From contig NZ_JASCIS010000035.1 of NCBI RefSeq assembly GCF_029968015.1, forward strand, positions 1 through 64,000: a DNA stretch of 64,000 nt, given 5' to 3'. Below are positions 55,246-64,000 of this stretch, piece by piece. Numbering within the stretch: the first letter of the stretch is position 1; each line of letters starts with the position of its first letter. Source of the DNA: Streptomyces luteolus. Lineage in GTDB: Bacteria; Actinomycetota; Actinomycetes; Streptomycetales; Streptomycetaceae. The notes beneath the pieces were generated by a model, which was not told where the DNA came from, searched no databases, and saw nothing but the letters and a program-made list of their open reading frames with translations. Made by a program: the position numbers and the translations under genes.

Positions 55246-55278
55246 ACGGAGGCAGCGACGTGACGCCGCTGCCTCCGT
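55246..55278 (-). terminator. terminator after gluD
   Basis: A 12-bp stem ACGGAGGCAGCG (55246-55257) with CGCTGCCTCCGT (55267-55278), loop 9 nt, 25 bases past the gluD stop. Confidence 0.75.
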
Positions 55279-55302
55279 GAGAGTCAAACAACCGACGGTT
55301 CG

Positions 55303-56244
55303 TCAGTTGGCCCCGTCGGAAGGGGTGTCGGTGACGATCGTCTCGCCGCGCGGGTCGGAGGCCATCAGGTTCGTCGTCCCGTGAGCCTTGCCCACCTCGG
55401 CCGCGACGGGCTCGACGGCCTTGCCGGTCTTGATCCCCGTCTTCGCCCGCCGCCCCCGCTTCTCGATCCACGTCGCCAGCCACGACAGCACCAGGCAGAG
55501 CCCGATGTAGATCGCACCGAAGACGGCGACCGTCTGGACGAACGGGTAAACGCCGTTGACGGGCGTGTTGTTGGCGATCAGGCGGGCCGAGTGCAGCAGC
55601 TCCGGGTAGAGGATCATGAAGCCGAGCGAGGTGTCCTTGAGGGTCACCACGAGCTGGCTGATGATCGTCGGCAGCATCGAGCGGATCGCCTGCGGGAACA
55701 GCACCAGCGTCATGACCTGGGACTTGCGCAGGCCGATCGCGTACGCCGCTTCCTTCTGGCCCTTCGGTACGGCGTTGACGCCGGCGCGCAGCACCTCCGC
55801 CTGGACGCAGCCGTTGTAGATCGTCAGGCCGACGACGAGGGCCCAGAACGGGGACATCGTGCCGAGGATGCCGACCCACAGGGCGAAGATCGTGATCAGC
55901 AGCGGGATCGAGCGGAAGAGGTCGATGAAGACGACCGCGACCCACCGCACCGGCTTGTGGTCGGAGAGCCGCGCCACACACAGGACGACCGCGAAGACCA
56001 GTGAGAAGACACCGGCAAGCGCGAACACCTGGAGGGTGGCGAGCAGCGCTTCGAGGATGTTCTGGCGGATGCCCGCGTAGTTGAAGATGTCCCACAGGGC
56101 GGGGTCGAACTCGCCCTTCTCGTTGAGGCGCAGGATCACCCAGGCGATGCCGCCGAGCAGTGCGGCGCTGCCGATGACGGTGTAGATGATGTTGCGGACC
56201 CGGGCCTTGGGGCCGGGGGCGTCGAAGAGAACGCTCGCGCTCAT
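55303..56244 (-). CDS. gluD: glutamate ABC transporter permease GluD
   Basis: 313 aa, about five membrane helices after a short cytoplasmic leader. His/Glu/Gln permease family with the EAA-type loop EAAYAIGLRKSQVMTLVLFPQA and DLFRSIPLLITIF. A cytoplasmic C-terminal tail of about 55 residues. It overlaps gluC by 4 bases. It is the second permease of the gluABCD uptake system. Confidence 0.95.
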   Translation of the reverse strand: MSASVLFDAPGPKARVRNIIYTVIGSAALLGGIAWVILRLNEKGEFDPALWDIFNYAGIRQNILEALLATLQVFALAGVFSLVFAVVLCVARLSDHKPVRWVAVVFIDLFRSIPLLITIFALWVGILGTMSPFWALVVGLTIYNGCVQAEVLRAGVNAVPKGQKEAAYAIGLRKSQVMTLVLFPQAIRSMLPTIISQLVVTLKDTSLGFMILYPELLHSARLIANNTPVNGVYPFVQTVAVFGAIYIGLCLVLSWLATWIEKRGRRAKTGIKTGKAVEPVAAEVGKAHGTTNLMASDPRGETIVTDTPSDGAN

Positions 56245-56888
56245 CGGGCGACCTCCAGGCGGTGCTCCAACAGCCGGAAGAGACCGTTGATGGCGTACGT
56301 GACGATCAGATACGCGAGGGTGATCCAGAGGAAGATCACCGCGATGTCGTAGCCGTCGTTGCTCAGGGTCTTGGAGACGTTGAACAGGTCGACGTTGTTG
56401 AAGGCACCGGCGATCGCGGTGTTCTTCGTGAGCGCGATGAAGATGCTCGAAAGCGGCGGCACCACGGTGCGGGTGGCCTGCGGGAGCACGATCATGCGCA
56501 TGGTCTGCGTGAAGGTCATGCCGATGGAGCGGGCGGCCTCGGCCTGGCCGAGCGGCACCGTGTTGATGCCGGAGCGCACCGCCTCGGCCACGAACGCGGA
56601 GGTGTAGAAACCGCAGGCGCAGACGGCGAGCAGGAAGGAGTCGAGGTCAGGGAAGAGGACCTTCGGCACCACGAAGAACGCCACGAGGAACAGCAGCGTG
56701 AGCGGGGTGTTCCGGAGCAGGGTGACCCAGAGGGTCCCGAATATCCGCAGCGGCGGCACGGGCGAGACCCGGAACCCGGCGATGATCACGCCGAGCACCA
56801 TCGCCACCAGGGCGCTGGCCCCGGTCAACTCCAGGGTCCCGATGAACCCCTCGCGGAACAGCGACAGGTTGTCGAGCAGTACGTTCAT
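56241..56888 (-). CDS. gluC: glutamate ABC transporter permease GluC
   Basis: 215 aa, five membrane helices. EAA loop EAARSIGMTFTQTMRMIVLPQA; LLRNTPLTLLFLVAF is the family N-terminal mark. It is coupled to gluD; a 166-bp gap separates it from gluB. Confidence 0.95.
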   Translation of the reverse strand: MNVLLDNLSLFREGFIGTLELTGASALVAMVLGVIIAGFRVSPVPPLRIFGTLWVTLLRNTPLTLLFLVAFFVVPKVLFPDLDSFLLAVCACGFYTSAFVAEAVRSGINTVPLGQAEAARSIGMTFTQTMRMIVLPQATRTVVPPLSSIFIALTKNTAIAGAFNNVDLFNVSKTLSNDGYDIAVIFLWITLAYLIVTYAINGLFRLLEHRLEVAR

Positions 56889-57054
56889 GAATTCTCCGCG
56901 AGGGGTTCGCGACGGTCGCAGGTCTTCGCGACGGGGCCCTGGTGTCCGGGGATGGGATCACGGACATGAACAGGGACGGCTCCGGCAGCGAGGCGCACAT
57001 GGATCGCCCCGCCCCGCCGCGCCCTGGGGTGCGTACGGAGCGGGGCGGGCAGCA

Positions 57055-57975
57055 TTACTTCGGGTCGGTGAAGGCCGGCGGGTCCTTGTACTCGGAGCCG
57101 GACTTGCCGAGGGTGGCCTCGAAGGCCTTCTTGTAGTCGCCGTTGTCGATGTGCGCGGTGAGGGCGTCCGCGACGGCCTTCTGCAGCGCCTTGTCGCCCT
57201 TCTTCAGGCCGACGCCGTACGGCTCGTCCGAGAACGTCTCACCGACGACCTTGAGCTTGCCCTCGTTCTGCGCGGCGTAGCCCATCAGGATCGCGTCGTC
57301 GGTGGTGACGGCGTCGACCTGCTTCTGCAGGAGCTGGGCCACGCACTCGGAGTACTTGGACAGCTCGGTCACCTTGGCGCCGTACTTCGGCTTCTTGATG
57401 TTCTGCAGCGGCGTGGAGCCGACGATCGAGCAGACCTTCTTGCCGCGCACGGTCTCGGGGCCCTTGATGTCCTTCTCGTCCTTGCGGACCAGGAGGGAGG
57501 CGCCGGCCTGGAAGTACGGGCCGACGAAGTCGACCTGCTTCTTGCGCTCGTCGTTGATCGTGTACGTGCCGATCATCAGGTCGACGTCGCCCTTGGCGAC
57601 GGTGGTCTCGCGGGCGCCGGAGTCGACCGTCTTCCACTCGATCTGCTTCGGGGAGAAGCCGAGGTCCGCCGCGATCATCTTGGCGATCTCGATGTCGAAG
57701 CCGGAGCGCTCCTTGGTCGACTGGTCCTCGAAGCCGAGGTACGGCTGGTCGGCCTTGGCGCCGATGATCAGCTTGCCGCGCTTCTTGGCCGCCTCGAACA
57801 CCGGGGAGTCGACCTTGGCGTCCTTGTTCACCTCGTACGAGAGGGACTTGGTGTCCGAGGTGTCCGGGCCCTTCGGCTTGTCGCCGGCGGAGCCCTGCTT
57901 GCCGCCGCACGCGGTGGCCGTCAGGGCGAGGGCGGCCACGACGGCCGCGGTGGCTGCGGTTTTGCGGAGCTTCAT
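57055..57975 (-). CDS. gluB: glutamate-binding lipoprotein GluB
   Basis: 306 aa from ATG 57975 (GAAGGA 8 bases upstream; an ATG three codons earlier is less well placed). A lipoprotein signal peptide KLRKTAATAAVVAALALTA ends at the lipidated cysteine in TATACGG. The mature part is a periplasmic-binding-type fold of the amino acid class (GFDIEIAKMIAADLG, TYTINDERKKQVDFVGPYF). It captures extracellular glutamate for GluCD. Confidence 0.95.
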   Translation of the reverse strand: MKLRKTAATAAVVAALALTATACGGKQGSAGDKPKGPDTSDTKSLSYEVNKDAKVDSPVFEAAKKRGKLIIGAKADQPYLGFEDQSTKERSGFDIEIAKMIAADLGFSPKQIEWKTVDSGARETTVAKGDVDLMIGTYTINDERKKQVDFVGPYFQAGASLLVRKDEKDIKGPETVRGKKVCSIVGSTPLQNIKKPKYGAKVTELSKYSECVAQLLQKQVDAVTTDDAILMGYAAQNEGKLKVVGETFSDEPYGVGLKKGDKALQKAVADALTAHIDNGDYKKAFEATLGKSGSEYKDPPAFTDPK

Positions 57976-58039
57976 GGTGCACATCCTTCGTGTCGTCAGG
58001 TGCTGAGACGTGTGCGGGCGGGAGTCCTTCAGGGAGAAG

Positions 58040-58078
58040 CCCTTGAAGGGGGCCCTTGAAGGGGGCCCTTTGAGGGGG
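58040..58078 (-). repeat. three 13-bp palindromic tandem repeats between gluA and gluB
   Basis: Units 58040-58052 and 58053-58065 (CCCTTGAAGGGGG) and a variant 58066-58078 (CCCTTTGAGGGGG). A further CCTTGAAGG lies at 58082-58090. Each can fold on itself. They sit 65-110 bases before the gluB start, in the 178-bp gluA-gluB gap. Confidence 0.85.
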
Positions 58079-58153
58079 AGTCCTTGAAGGAGGAGCCCGG
58101 CGCAGGGACGTCTGCGGGCGTCCGGGGCCTGGAACCCCGGCGCCGCGGGTCGG

Positions 58154-58930
58154 TCAGTGGTGCAGGATCTTCGACAGGAAGTCCTTGGCCCGGTCGCTGC
58201 GCGGGTTGCTGAAGAACTCGTCGGGGGTGGCCTGTTCGACGATCCGGCCGTCGGCCATGAAGACCACGCGGTTCGCGGCGGAGCGGGCGAAGCCCATCTC
58301 GTGCGTGACCACGACCATCGTCATGCCGTCCCGGGCGAGCTGCTGCATCACCTCGAGCACCTCGTTGATCATCTCCGGGTCGAGCGCCGAGGTCGGCTCG
58401 TCGAAGAGCATGACCTTCGGGTCCATCGCCAGGGCACGGGCGATGGCGACGCGCTGCTGCTGGCCGCCGGAGAGCTGCGCCGGGTACTTGTCGGCCTGCG
58501 TGCCGACACCGACGCGGTCGAGCAGGGCGCGCGCCTTCTCCTCGGCCGCGGCCTTCTCCACCTTGCGGACCTTGACCTGGCCCAGCATCACGTTCTCGAG
58601 CACCGTCTTGTGCGCGAAGAGGTTGAAGGACTGGAAGACCATGCCGACATCGGCGCGCAGCCTGGCCAGCTCCTTGCCCTCCTGGGGGAGCGGCTTGCCG
58701 TCGATGGTGATGCTGCCCGACTCGACGGTCTCCAGCCGGTTGATCGCACGGCACAGCGTGGACTTGCCGGATCCGGACGGACCGATCACGACGACGACCT
58801 CGCCGCGGTCGATGGTCAGGTCGATGTCCTGGAGCACGTGCAGCGCGCCGAAGTGCTTGTTGACGTTCTTCAGCGCGACCAGCTCGTCCGCCGCGGGCGC
58901 GGCGTCCTTGGTCACTGATACTTCGGCCAT
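58154..58930 (-). CDS. gluA: glutamate ABC transporter ATPase GluA
   Basis: 258 aa. Walker A GPSGSGKST, Q loop VFQSFNLFAH, signature LSGGQQQRVAIARALA, Walker B VMLFDEPTSALDP and H loop VTHEMGFA are all intact. It is first of gluABCD, divergent from gluR. Confidence 0.96.
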   Translation of the reverse strand: MAEVSVTKDAAPAADELVALKNVNKHFGALHVLQDIDLTIDRGEVVVVIGPSGSGKSTLCRAINRLETVESGSITIDGKPLPQEGKELARLRADVGMVFQSFNLFAHKTVLENVMLGQVKVRKVEKAAAEEKARALLDRVGVGTQADKYPAQLSGGQQQRVAIARALAMDPKVMLFDEPTSALDPEMINEVLEVMQQLARDGMTMVVVTHEMGFARSAANRVVFMADGRIVEQATPDEFFSNPRSDRAKDFLSKILHH

Positions 58931-59233
58931 GGGGGTTCTGGCTCCATCCTCCTCGGTTGGGGAGGACAGTAGTAATGCCGTACGACCAGCGTCATTACAT
59001 CTGAGGGGAAATTGAGCATAACGATCCGGCCGCAACCGGACACTCCGTGTGAACAGGGCGTCCCGGCTCCGTACCGGCTGCATAACGGAACCCGGCCGTG
59101 ACCCGAAGGCTCTTGACGCCGTCCTCATCCATCGGCGTGACTGCCTTGGTGCGCCTCGCGTGCGCGCGCAGACCGCGTGCGCGCCCAGACTGCCCGTGCC
59201 GACCGACCGGCCGATGAACCGAAGGGAGCCGGA
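58931..59233. promoter_or_regulatory. 303-bp divergent control region gluA/gluR
   Basis: No gene. GCATAACG occurs twice in the same orientation (59016-59023 and 59080-59087), 64 bases apart. A CCTCCTCGG...CCGAGGAGG-like pair lies near the gluA start. These copies are candidates for GluR sites. A -35-like TTGACG lies at 59114, without a good -10. Confidence 0.45.
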
Positions 59234-59959
59234 ATGAGGCTGTTGCTCGTCGAGGACGACAACCATGTCGCCGCCGCGCTCTCGGCGGTGCTCGCCCGGC
59301 ACGGCTTCGAGGTCGTGCACGCGCGCAACGGCGAGGAGGCGCTGCGGGCGCTGCTCCCGCCCGATACGAACGATCCCGCCAAATCCGACAAATCCGCCAA
59401 ATCTGGCTTCGGGGTGGTGCTGTTGGACCTGGGCCTGCCCGACCAGGACGGCTACGAGGTCTGCGGCAAGATCCGCAAGCGCACCGCCACCCCCGTGATC
59501 ATGGTGACCGCCCGCGCCGACGTCCGCAGCCGCATACACGGCCTGAACCTCGGCGCCGACGACTATGTGGTCAAGCCGTACGACACCGGCGAGTTGCTGG
59601 CCCGGATCCACGCCGTCAGCCGGCGCACCGTGCCCGAGGAGGCCGCCGGGCCCGCGGACGACTCCCTCAGCCTCGGTCCCGTACGCATCGAACTGCCCAC
59701 CCGGCAGGTGAGCGTGGCCGGGCAGAGCGTCCAGCTGACCCGCAAGGAGTTCGACCTGCTCGCGCTGCTCGCGCAGCGGCCTGGTGTGGTGTTCCGCCGG
59801 GAGCAGATCATCAGCGAGGTGTGGCGCACGAGTTGGGAGGGGACGGGCCGGACTCTTGAGGTCCATGTCGCCTCGCTCCGCTCCAAGCTGCGCAGCCCCG
59901 CGCTGATCGAGACGGTGCGCGGAGTCGGCTACCGCCTCGTCGCCCCCGCCCAGGGCTAG
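59234..59959 (+). CDS. gluR: OmpR/PhoB-family response regulator GluR
   Basis: 241 aa from ATG 59234 (AAGGGA 7 bases upstream). Receiver domain with LLVEDDNHVAAAL, phospho-Asp in VVLLDLGLPDQDGYE and K in YVVKPYDTGE. OmpR winged helix with LTRKEFDLLALLAQRPGVVF and TVRGVGYRLV. An unusual DKSAKS-type insertion (about 48-56, coded by AAATCCG repeats) lies before beta-3. S. coelicolor GluR-GluK senses extracellular glutamate and activates gluABCD (known). Confidence 0.94.
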   Translation: MRLLLVEDDNHVAAALSAVLARHGFEVVHARNGEEALRALLPPDTNDPAKSDKSAKSGFGVVLLDLGLPDQDGYEVCGKIRKRTATPVIMVTARADVRSRIHGLNLGADDYVVKPYDTGELLARIHAVSRRTVPEEAAGPADDSLSLGPVRIELPTRQVSVAGQSVQLTRKEFDLLALLAQRPGVVFRREQIISEVWRTSWEGTGRTLEVHVASLRSKLRSPALIETVRGVGYRLVAPAQG

Positions 59960-59966
59960 GCGTTCG

Positions 59967-61367
59967 GTGCGGACCCGTCTCCTCCCGCTGCTCATCGTCC
60001 TCATGGCGGGTGTGCTGCTCGCGCTCGGCTTTCCGCTCGCGGTCAGCCTCGCCGCGGCGCAGCAGCAGAAGGTGGTCATCGACCGCATCGACGACACCGC
60101 CCGGTTCGCCGGACTCGCGCAGTACGTCACGGAGCGCCCGTCCGGCTCGCGGCGCCTGCAGAAGGACGAGCGGCTCGCCACGCTGGAGAAGCAGCTCGTC
60201 CGCTACCACGACGTGTACGGCATCAGGGCAGGCGTCTTCTACCGGAACGGCGACGTCATGGCCAGCGCGGACAACTTCCAGGTGCCGGAGGACGGCGAGG
60301 GCGACGAGGCGTTCCGGGAGGCGCGGGCCGGGCGCGGCAGCCACGACCCGAAGCAGGTCTGGCCCTGGCAGGACCGCCGCTTGTACGTGGCATCCTCGGT
60401 GATCCGGGACGGTGACGTCGTCGCCGTCGTCGTCACCGACTCGCCCACGGAGAAGATGCGGTCCGAGACGCTGCACGGCTGGTGGCTGATCGGTGCGGGC
60501 GAGGCGGCGGCGATGCTGCTCGCGATCGGCGCGGCGCTGCGGCTGACCGGCTGGGTCCTGAAACCGGTACGCGTACTCGACGCGACGACACACGACATCG
60601 CCACCGGACGCCTGAAGTCCCGGGTCGCGGCGGCGGGCGGCCCGCCCGAACTGCGGCGCCTGGCACGGTCGTTCAACGAGATGGCCGACCATGTGGAGGA
60701 CGTGCTCGAACAGCAGCGGGCATTCGTCGCGGACGCCTCGCACCAGCTGCGCAATCCGCTGGCGGCGCTGCTCCTGCGCATCGAGCTGCTCGCGCTCGAA
60801 CTCCCGGACGACAACGAGGAGATCGCGTCCGTACGCACCGAGGGCAAGCGGCTCGCGCAGGTCCTGGACGACCTCCTCGACCTGGCCCTCGCCGAGCACG
60901 CGCCCGCGGATCTGCGGCTCACGGACATCGGGGAGCTGGCGGCCGAACGCGTCGACGCGTGGCGGCCGTTGGCGCAGGACCGGGAGGTGGAGCTGCGCTG
61001 CGCGGGCCTGGCGGCGGCGACCGCGTGGGCCGACCCGGTCGCGCTCTCCAGCGCACTGGACGCGGTGGTCGACAACGCGCTGAAGTTCACTCCGGCGGGG
61101 GAGTCGGTGACGGTGACCGTCGCGTCCAACGGCTCCTCCGCGACGATCGTCGTCGCCGATGGCGGGCCCGGGCTCACGGAGGACGAGCTGGAGCGGATCG
61201 GGGATCGGTTCTGGCGGAGTGGGCGGCACCAGAATGTGAAGGGGTCGGGGCTCGGGTTGTCGATCACTCGTGCCCTGCTGGCGGCGGGCGGGGGGTCCAT
61301 CGGGTACGCACCCAATGAGCCGCGGGGGCTGCGGGTGACGGTCACGGTGCCGCGCACGTCCGGCTGA
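59967..61367 (+). CDS. gluK: sensor histidine kinase GluK
   Basis: 466 aa from GTG 59967, 7 bases after gluR. Two membrane helices (about 5-28 and 170-192) enclose an extracellular sensor of about 140 residues. A HAMP domain follows (TGWVLKPVRVLD), then HisKA with FVADASHQLRNPLAAL and an HATPase with DNALKFTPAGE, VADGGPGLTEDE and GSGLGLSITRALL. Partner of GluR. Confidence 0.94.
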   Translation: MRTRLLPLLIVLMAGVLLALGFPLAVSLAAAQQQKVVIDRIDDTARFAGLAQYVTERPSGSRRLQKDERLATLEKQLVRYHDVYGIRAGVFYRNGDVMASADNFQVPEDGEGDEAFREARAGRGSHDPKQVWPWQDRRLYVASSVIRDGDVVAVVVTDSPTEKMRSETLHGWWLIGAGEAAAMLLAIGAALRLTGWVLKPVRVLDATTHDIATGRLKSRVAAAGGPPELRRLARSFNEMADHVEDVLEQQRAFVADASHQLRNPLAALLLRIELLALELPDDNEEIASVRTEGKRLAQVLDDLLDLALAEHAPADLRLTDIGELAAERVDAWRPLAQDREVELRCAGLAAATAWADPVALSSALDAVVDNALKFTPAGESVTVTVASNGSSATIVVADGGPGLTEDELERIGDRFWRSGRHQNVKGSGLGLSITRALLAAGGGSIGYAPNEPRGLRVTVTVPRTSG

Positions 61368-61517
61368 TCTTTCCCCTCCCCGCCCCTTCCCGAAAGTCCT
61401 CGCCGGACGGGCCTCCTCAATCGCCGGAGGGGCTGAAAAATCAGCCCCTCCGGCGATTGAGGAGCGGGGTCTGGGGCGGAGCCCCAGTTCGGGAAGGGGC
61501 GGGGAGGGGAAAATCAG
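61364..61517. terminator. nested inverted-repeat terminator spanning stop to stop
   Basis: Outer arms of about 30 bp (61364-61394 with 61488-61517) are near-perfect and each contains the stop codon of its flanking gene. An inner perfect 24-bp stem (61413-61436 with 61441-61464) closes on an AAAA loop. A third hairpin CTGGGGC-GGA-GCCCCAG lies at 61471-61487. It serves both convergent genes. The inner sequence (ATCGCCGGAGGGGCTGA) belongs to a repeat often seen between Streptomyces genes (from memory). Confidence 0.85.
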
Positions 61518-64000
61518 CGGGTGAAACGCAGCGTCACCAGTTCGAACGGGCGCAGGCTCAGGGCGACTTCACCCCCGTCCAGCTCGTACGACGGGCCGCC
61601 CTCCAAGGGGCGCTCCAGCAGGTCCGTCCCCACCACAGACCCCGGCTCGAACCCGAGCTTCAGGGAGGCGCGGGCGCGCCCACCGCCCGCCTCGTAGCAC
61701 CGCACCACCACATCCCCCGACCCGTCATCCGCCAGCTTGACCGCGCTGACGACGACCGAGTCGAGGTCCACCGACACCAGCGGAGCGACCGGCCCGGAGC
61801 CGAGTACCCGCCGTTCCGGCACGTTGATCGCGTACCCCTCGCGCACCGCGTCCGTGATCGTCGCGCCCGGGGCGAGCGCGTAGCCGAAGCGGTGGACGCC
61901 CTGGTCGGTCTGCGGGTCGGGGAAGCGCGGGGCGCGCAGGAGGGAGAGGCGGACGGTCGTCGTTGTACCGGGGTTGCCCGTCGCGTCGGGACGGACCGTG
62001 CGGGTCACGTCGTGGCCGTACGTCGAGTCGGTGACCAGGCCCACGCCCCAGTGCGGCTCCGCCACGTGCACGAAGCGGTGGTTGCACGCCTCGAACTTGG
62101 CGGCCTCCCAGCTGGTGTTGGTGTGCGTGGGGCGGTACAGGTGCCCGAACTGCGTCTCCGCCGCGTACCGCTCCGCGTGCACATCGAGCGGGAAGGCCGC
62201 CTTGAGGAACTTCTCCGTCTCGTGCCAGTCGACCTCGGTGTCGATGTCGAGGCGCTTCGCGCGAGGAGGCAGAGACAGCGTCTGCCGTACGCGGCTGTCG
62301 CCGAAACTACGCGTCACCGTGACCGAACTCCCCTCCACCGTGAGGGAGTCGACCTGCGTGAGGTCCGTGACCACATTGCGGTAGAACGCGTCGACGTCCC
62401 AGGCGTCCCACATGTTCGGGAAGTCCGGGTGGATCTGCAGCAGGTTGGCCGCCTCGCCCGGAGCGACCGTCTCACGGTCCGCCGCGATGTCGTACGCCGA
62501 GACGACCAGGCCGCGCTCGTCGACCTCCACCCGGAGCAGGCCGTTGTCCAGGATGTGACCGCCGTCCGGGCGGGGCGTCACCGCGACCCAGCCGGACTCC
62601 TCGTACGGGCCCGCCGCGCCCGCGGGCACTCCGCCGCGCGGGTGCGCCGCCGCGTTGAAGACCAGCTCCGTGTCGCCGTCCCCGGCCAGCGCGCGCTGCG
62701 CCGCCTCGACGATCCCGGTCAGCTCCTCGGCCACCGCCGCGTACGTCTTCTCCGCCTCGCGGTGCACCCAGGCGATCGACGAGCCGGGCAGGATGTCATG
62801 GAACTGGTGCAACAACACCGTCTTCCACAGCCGGTCCAACTGCTCGTAGGGATAGGCGAAACCGGTGCGGACGGCCGCCGTCGCCGACCAGAGTTCCGCC
62901 TCGCGCAGCAGGTGCTCGCTGCGGCGGTTGCCCTGCTTGGTCTTCGCCTGGCTGGTGAGGGTGGCGCGGTGCAGCTCCAGGTACAGCTCGCCGACCCAGA
63001 CCGGCGGCTCCGGGTACTCCGCCTCGGCCTTGCGGAAGAACTCGGCGGGCTTCTCCCACTCGACCGTCGCCGAGCCCTCAAGGGACCTCATCCGGCGGGA
63101 CTTCGCGATCATCTCGCGGGTCGCGCCGCCACCGCCGTCGCCCCAGCCGGTCGGCGCGAGCGAGTGCCGGGCGACGCCCTTGTCCTTGAAGTTCCGTGCC
63201 GCGTGGGCGATCTCGCTGCCCTTCATCGAGCAGTTGTACGTGTCGATCGGCGGGAAGTGCGTGAAGATCCGGGTGCCGTCGATGCCCTCCCACTGGAAGG
63301 TGTGGTGCGGGAACTTGTTGATCTGCGACCAGGAGATCTTCTGCGTCAGCAGCCACTTGGAACCGGCGGCCTTGATGATCTGCGGCAGACCGGCCGCGAA
63401 GCCGAAGGTGTCCGGCAGCCAGGCCTCCTCGTTCTCGACGCCGAACTCCTCGATGAAGAACCGCTTCCCGTGCACGAACTGCCGCGCCATCGCCTCCGAG
63501 CCCGGCATGTTGGTGTCCGACTCCACCCACATGCCACCGGACGGTACGAAGCGGCCCTCGGCGACCGCCTTCTTGACCTTCGCGTAGACCTCCGGGCGGT
63601 GCTCCTTGATCCAGGCGAACTGCTGGGCCTGGGACATGGCGAAGACGAACTCGTCCTCGCTCTCCAGGAGGTTGGTCATGTTGGACGTGGTACGCGCCAC
63701 CTTGCGGACCGTCTCGCGCAGCGGCCACAGCCACGCCGAGTCGATGTGCGCGTGCCCGACCGCGCTGAGCCGGTGTGCGGAGGCGTCGGCGGGGGCCTGG
63801 AGGACCTGCGCCAGGTGGGCACGGGCCGCGACCGCCGAACCGCCCACGTCCTGAAGGTCCACCGCGTCCAGGCAGCGGCCGACCGCGCGCAGCAGCTCCC
63901 AGCGGCGGCCGCTCTCGACCGGCAGCTCGTGCATCAGCTCGCCGACGACCTCCAGGTCCTGGATCAGCTCCCACACGTCCCGGTCGAAGACCGCGAGGTC
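61514..64000 (-). CDS. GH38 alpha-mannosidase, N terminus outside the window
   Basis: At least 828 residues, open to the right edge. Glycoside hydrolase family 38: zinc site GHAHIDSAWLWP, nucleophile loop EEAWLPDTFGFAAGLPQI, GWGDGGGGATREM, and the middle-domain His pair HQFHDILPGSSIAWVH. C-terminal beta domains follow to FELVTLRFTR. Removes alpha-mannose from glycans; no signal can be judged because the start is missing. Full-length relatives are about 1000 aa. Confidence 0.94.
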   Translation of the reverse strand, partial: DLAVFDRDVWELIQDLEVVGELMHELPVESGRRWELLRAVGRCLDAVDLQDVGGSAVAARAHLAQVLQAPADASAHRLSAVGHAHIDSAWLWPLRETVRKVARTTSNMTNLLESEDEFVFAMSQAQQFAWIKEHRPEVYAKVKKAVAEGRFVPSGGMWVESDTNMPGSEAMARQFVHGKRFFIEEFGVENEEAWLPDTFGFAAGLPQIIKAAGSKWLLTQKISWSQINKFPHHTFQWEGIDGTRIFTHFPPIDTYNCSMKGSEIAHAARNFKDKGVARHSLAPTGWGDGGGGATREMIAKSRRMRSLEGSATVEWEKPAEFFRKAEAEYPEPPVWVGELYLELHRATLTSQAKTKQGNRRSEHLLREAELWSATAAVRTGFAYPYEQLDRLWKTVLLHQFHDILPGSSIAWVHREAEKTYAAVAEELTGIVEAAQRALAGDGDTELVFNAAAHPRGGVPAGAAGPYEESGWVAVTPRPDGGHILDNGLLRVEVDERGLVVSAYDIAADRETVAPGEAANLLQIHPDFPNMWDAWDVDAFYRNVVTDLTQVDSLTVEGSSVTVTRSFGDSRVRQTLSLPPRAKRLDIDTEVDWHETEKFLKAAFPLDVHAERYAAETQFGHLYRPTHTNTSWEAAKFEACNHRFVHVAEPHWGVGLVTDSTYGHDVTRTVRPDATGNPGTTTTVRLSLLRAPRFPDPQTDQGVHRFGYALAPGATITDAVREGYAINVPERRVLGSGPVAPLVSVDLDSVVVSAVKLADDGSGDVVVRCYEAGGGRARASLKLGFEPGSVVGTDLLERPLEGGPSYELDGGEVALSLRPFELVTLRFTR

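Noticed and set aside
55130..56095. Monooxygenase frame open far upstream into gluD
   Set aside because: That part is antisense to gluD; the Rossmann motif begins right after GTG 55129, which has AGGAGG upstream.

Overview
This is a high-G+C window (roughly 70%, with strong G/C preference at third codon positions, many GTG/TTG starts and UUCG-loop hairpins) from a Streptomyces chromosome. The gene order osaC-osaA-osaB-ftsK-rimO-pgsA-cinA-clgR-dps-nei-lhr-azlCD-DUF3046-recA-recX-gluDCBA-gluRK matches, from memory, the S. coelicolor SCO5746-SCO5780 region, so the backbone is core chromosome. No search was run; family names come from motifs and context.

Layout. 0-1 kb: a strong terminator, a degenerate DegT-type aminotransferase remnant and a tRNA-Thr(GGU). 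1-10.5 kb: the osmoadaptation cluster, with divergent osaC (SigB-pathway regulator) and osaA (soluble hybrid kinase with a long tandem HAMP array), then osaB (response regulator). 10.6-18.5 kb: ftsK, a RodZ-like membrane HTH protein, rimO-pgsA-cinA overlapping by 4 bases, clgR and a Dps ferritin. 18.8-28 kb: a small membrane protein, an SDR, a nei2-lhr DNA-repair pair, an AraC regulator and azlCD. 28-40 kb (accessory): an alpha/alpha-toroid protein, a LamG protein, an ECF-like sigma factor, and a type VII secretion (T7SS) module. The module has an FHA-EccC/EssC-type ATPase convergent with an operon of two WXG100-like proteins, a putative chaperone and a membrane-active candidate substrate. 40-46.6 kb: DUF3046, a ~30-bp repeat array, an AI-2E transporter, a second cydAB pair and a two-component system whose promoter carries five 22-bp palindromic repeats. 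46.6-48.5 kb: a scarred segment with an in-frame AhpD/TetR chimera, a frameshifted epimerase remnant and a truncated methyltransferase. 48.5-51.5 kb: a LysE exporter and LexA-controlled recA-recX. 51.5-55.1 kb: a cysteine dioxygenase-rhodanese operon preceded by a cysteine-codon leader peptide and two mutually exclusive hairpins, then an FAD monooxygenase with a long low-complexity tail. 55.3-61.4 kb: the glutamate ABC transporter gluABCD and its two-component system gluRK. The window ends inside a GH38 alpha-mannosidase; a 154-bp nested inverted repeat fills the space between the gluK and mannosidase stop codons.

Most worth following: the cysteine leader/attenuator, the T7SS cargo operon with its internal hairpin, the 22-bp operator-like array, the AhpD-TetR chimera and the poly-HAMP kinase.
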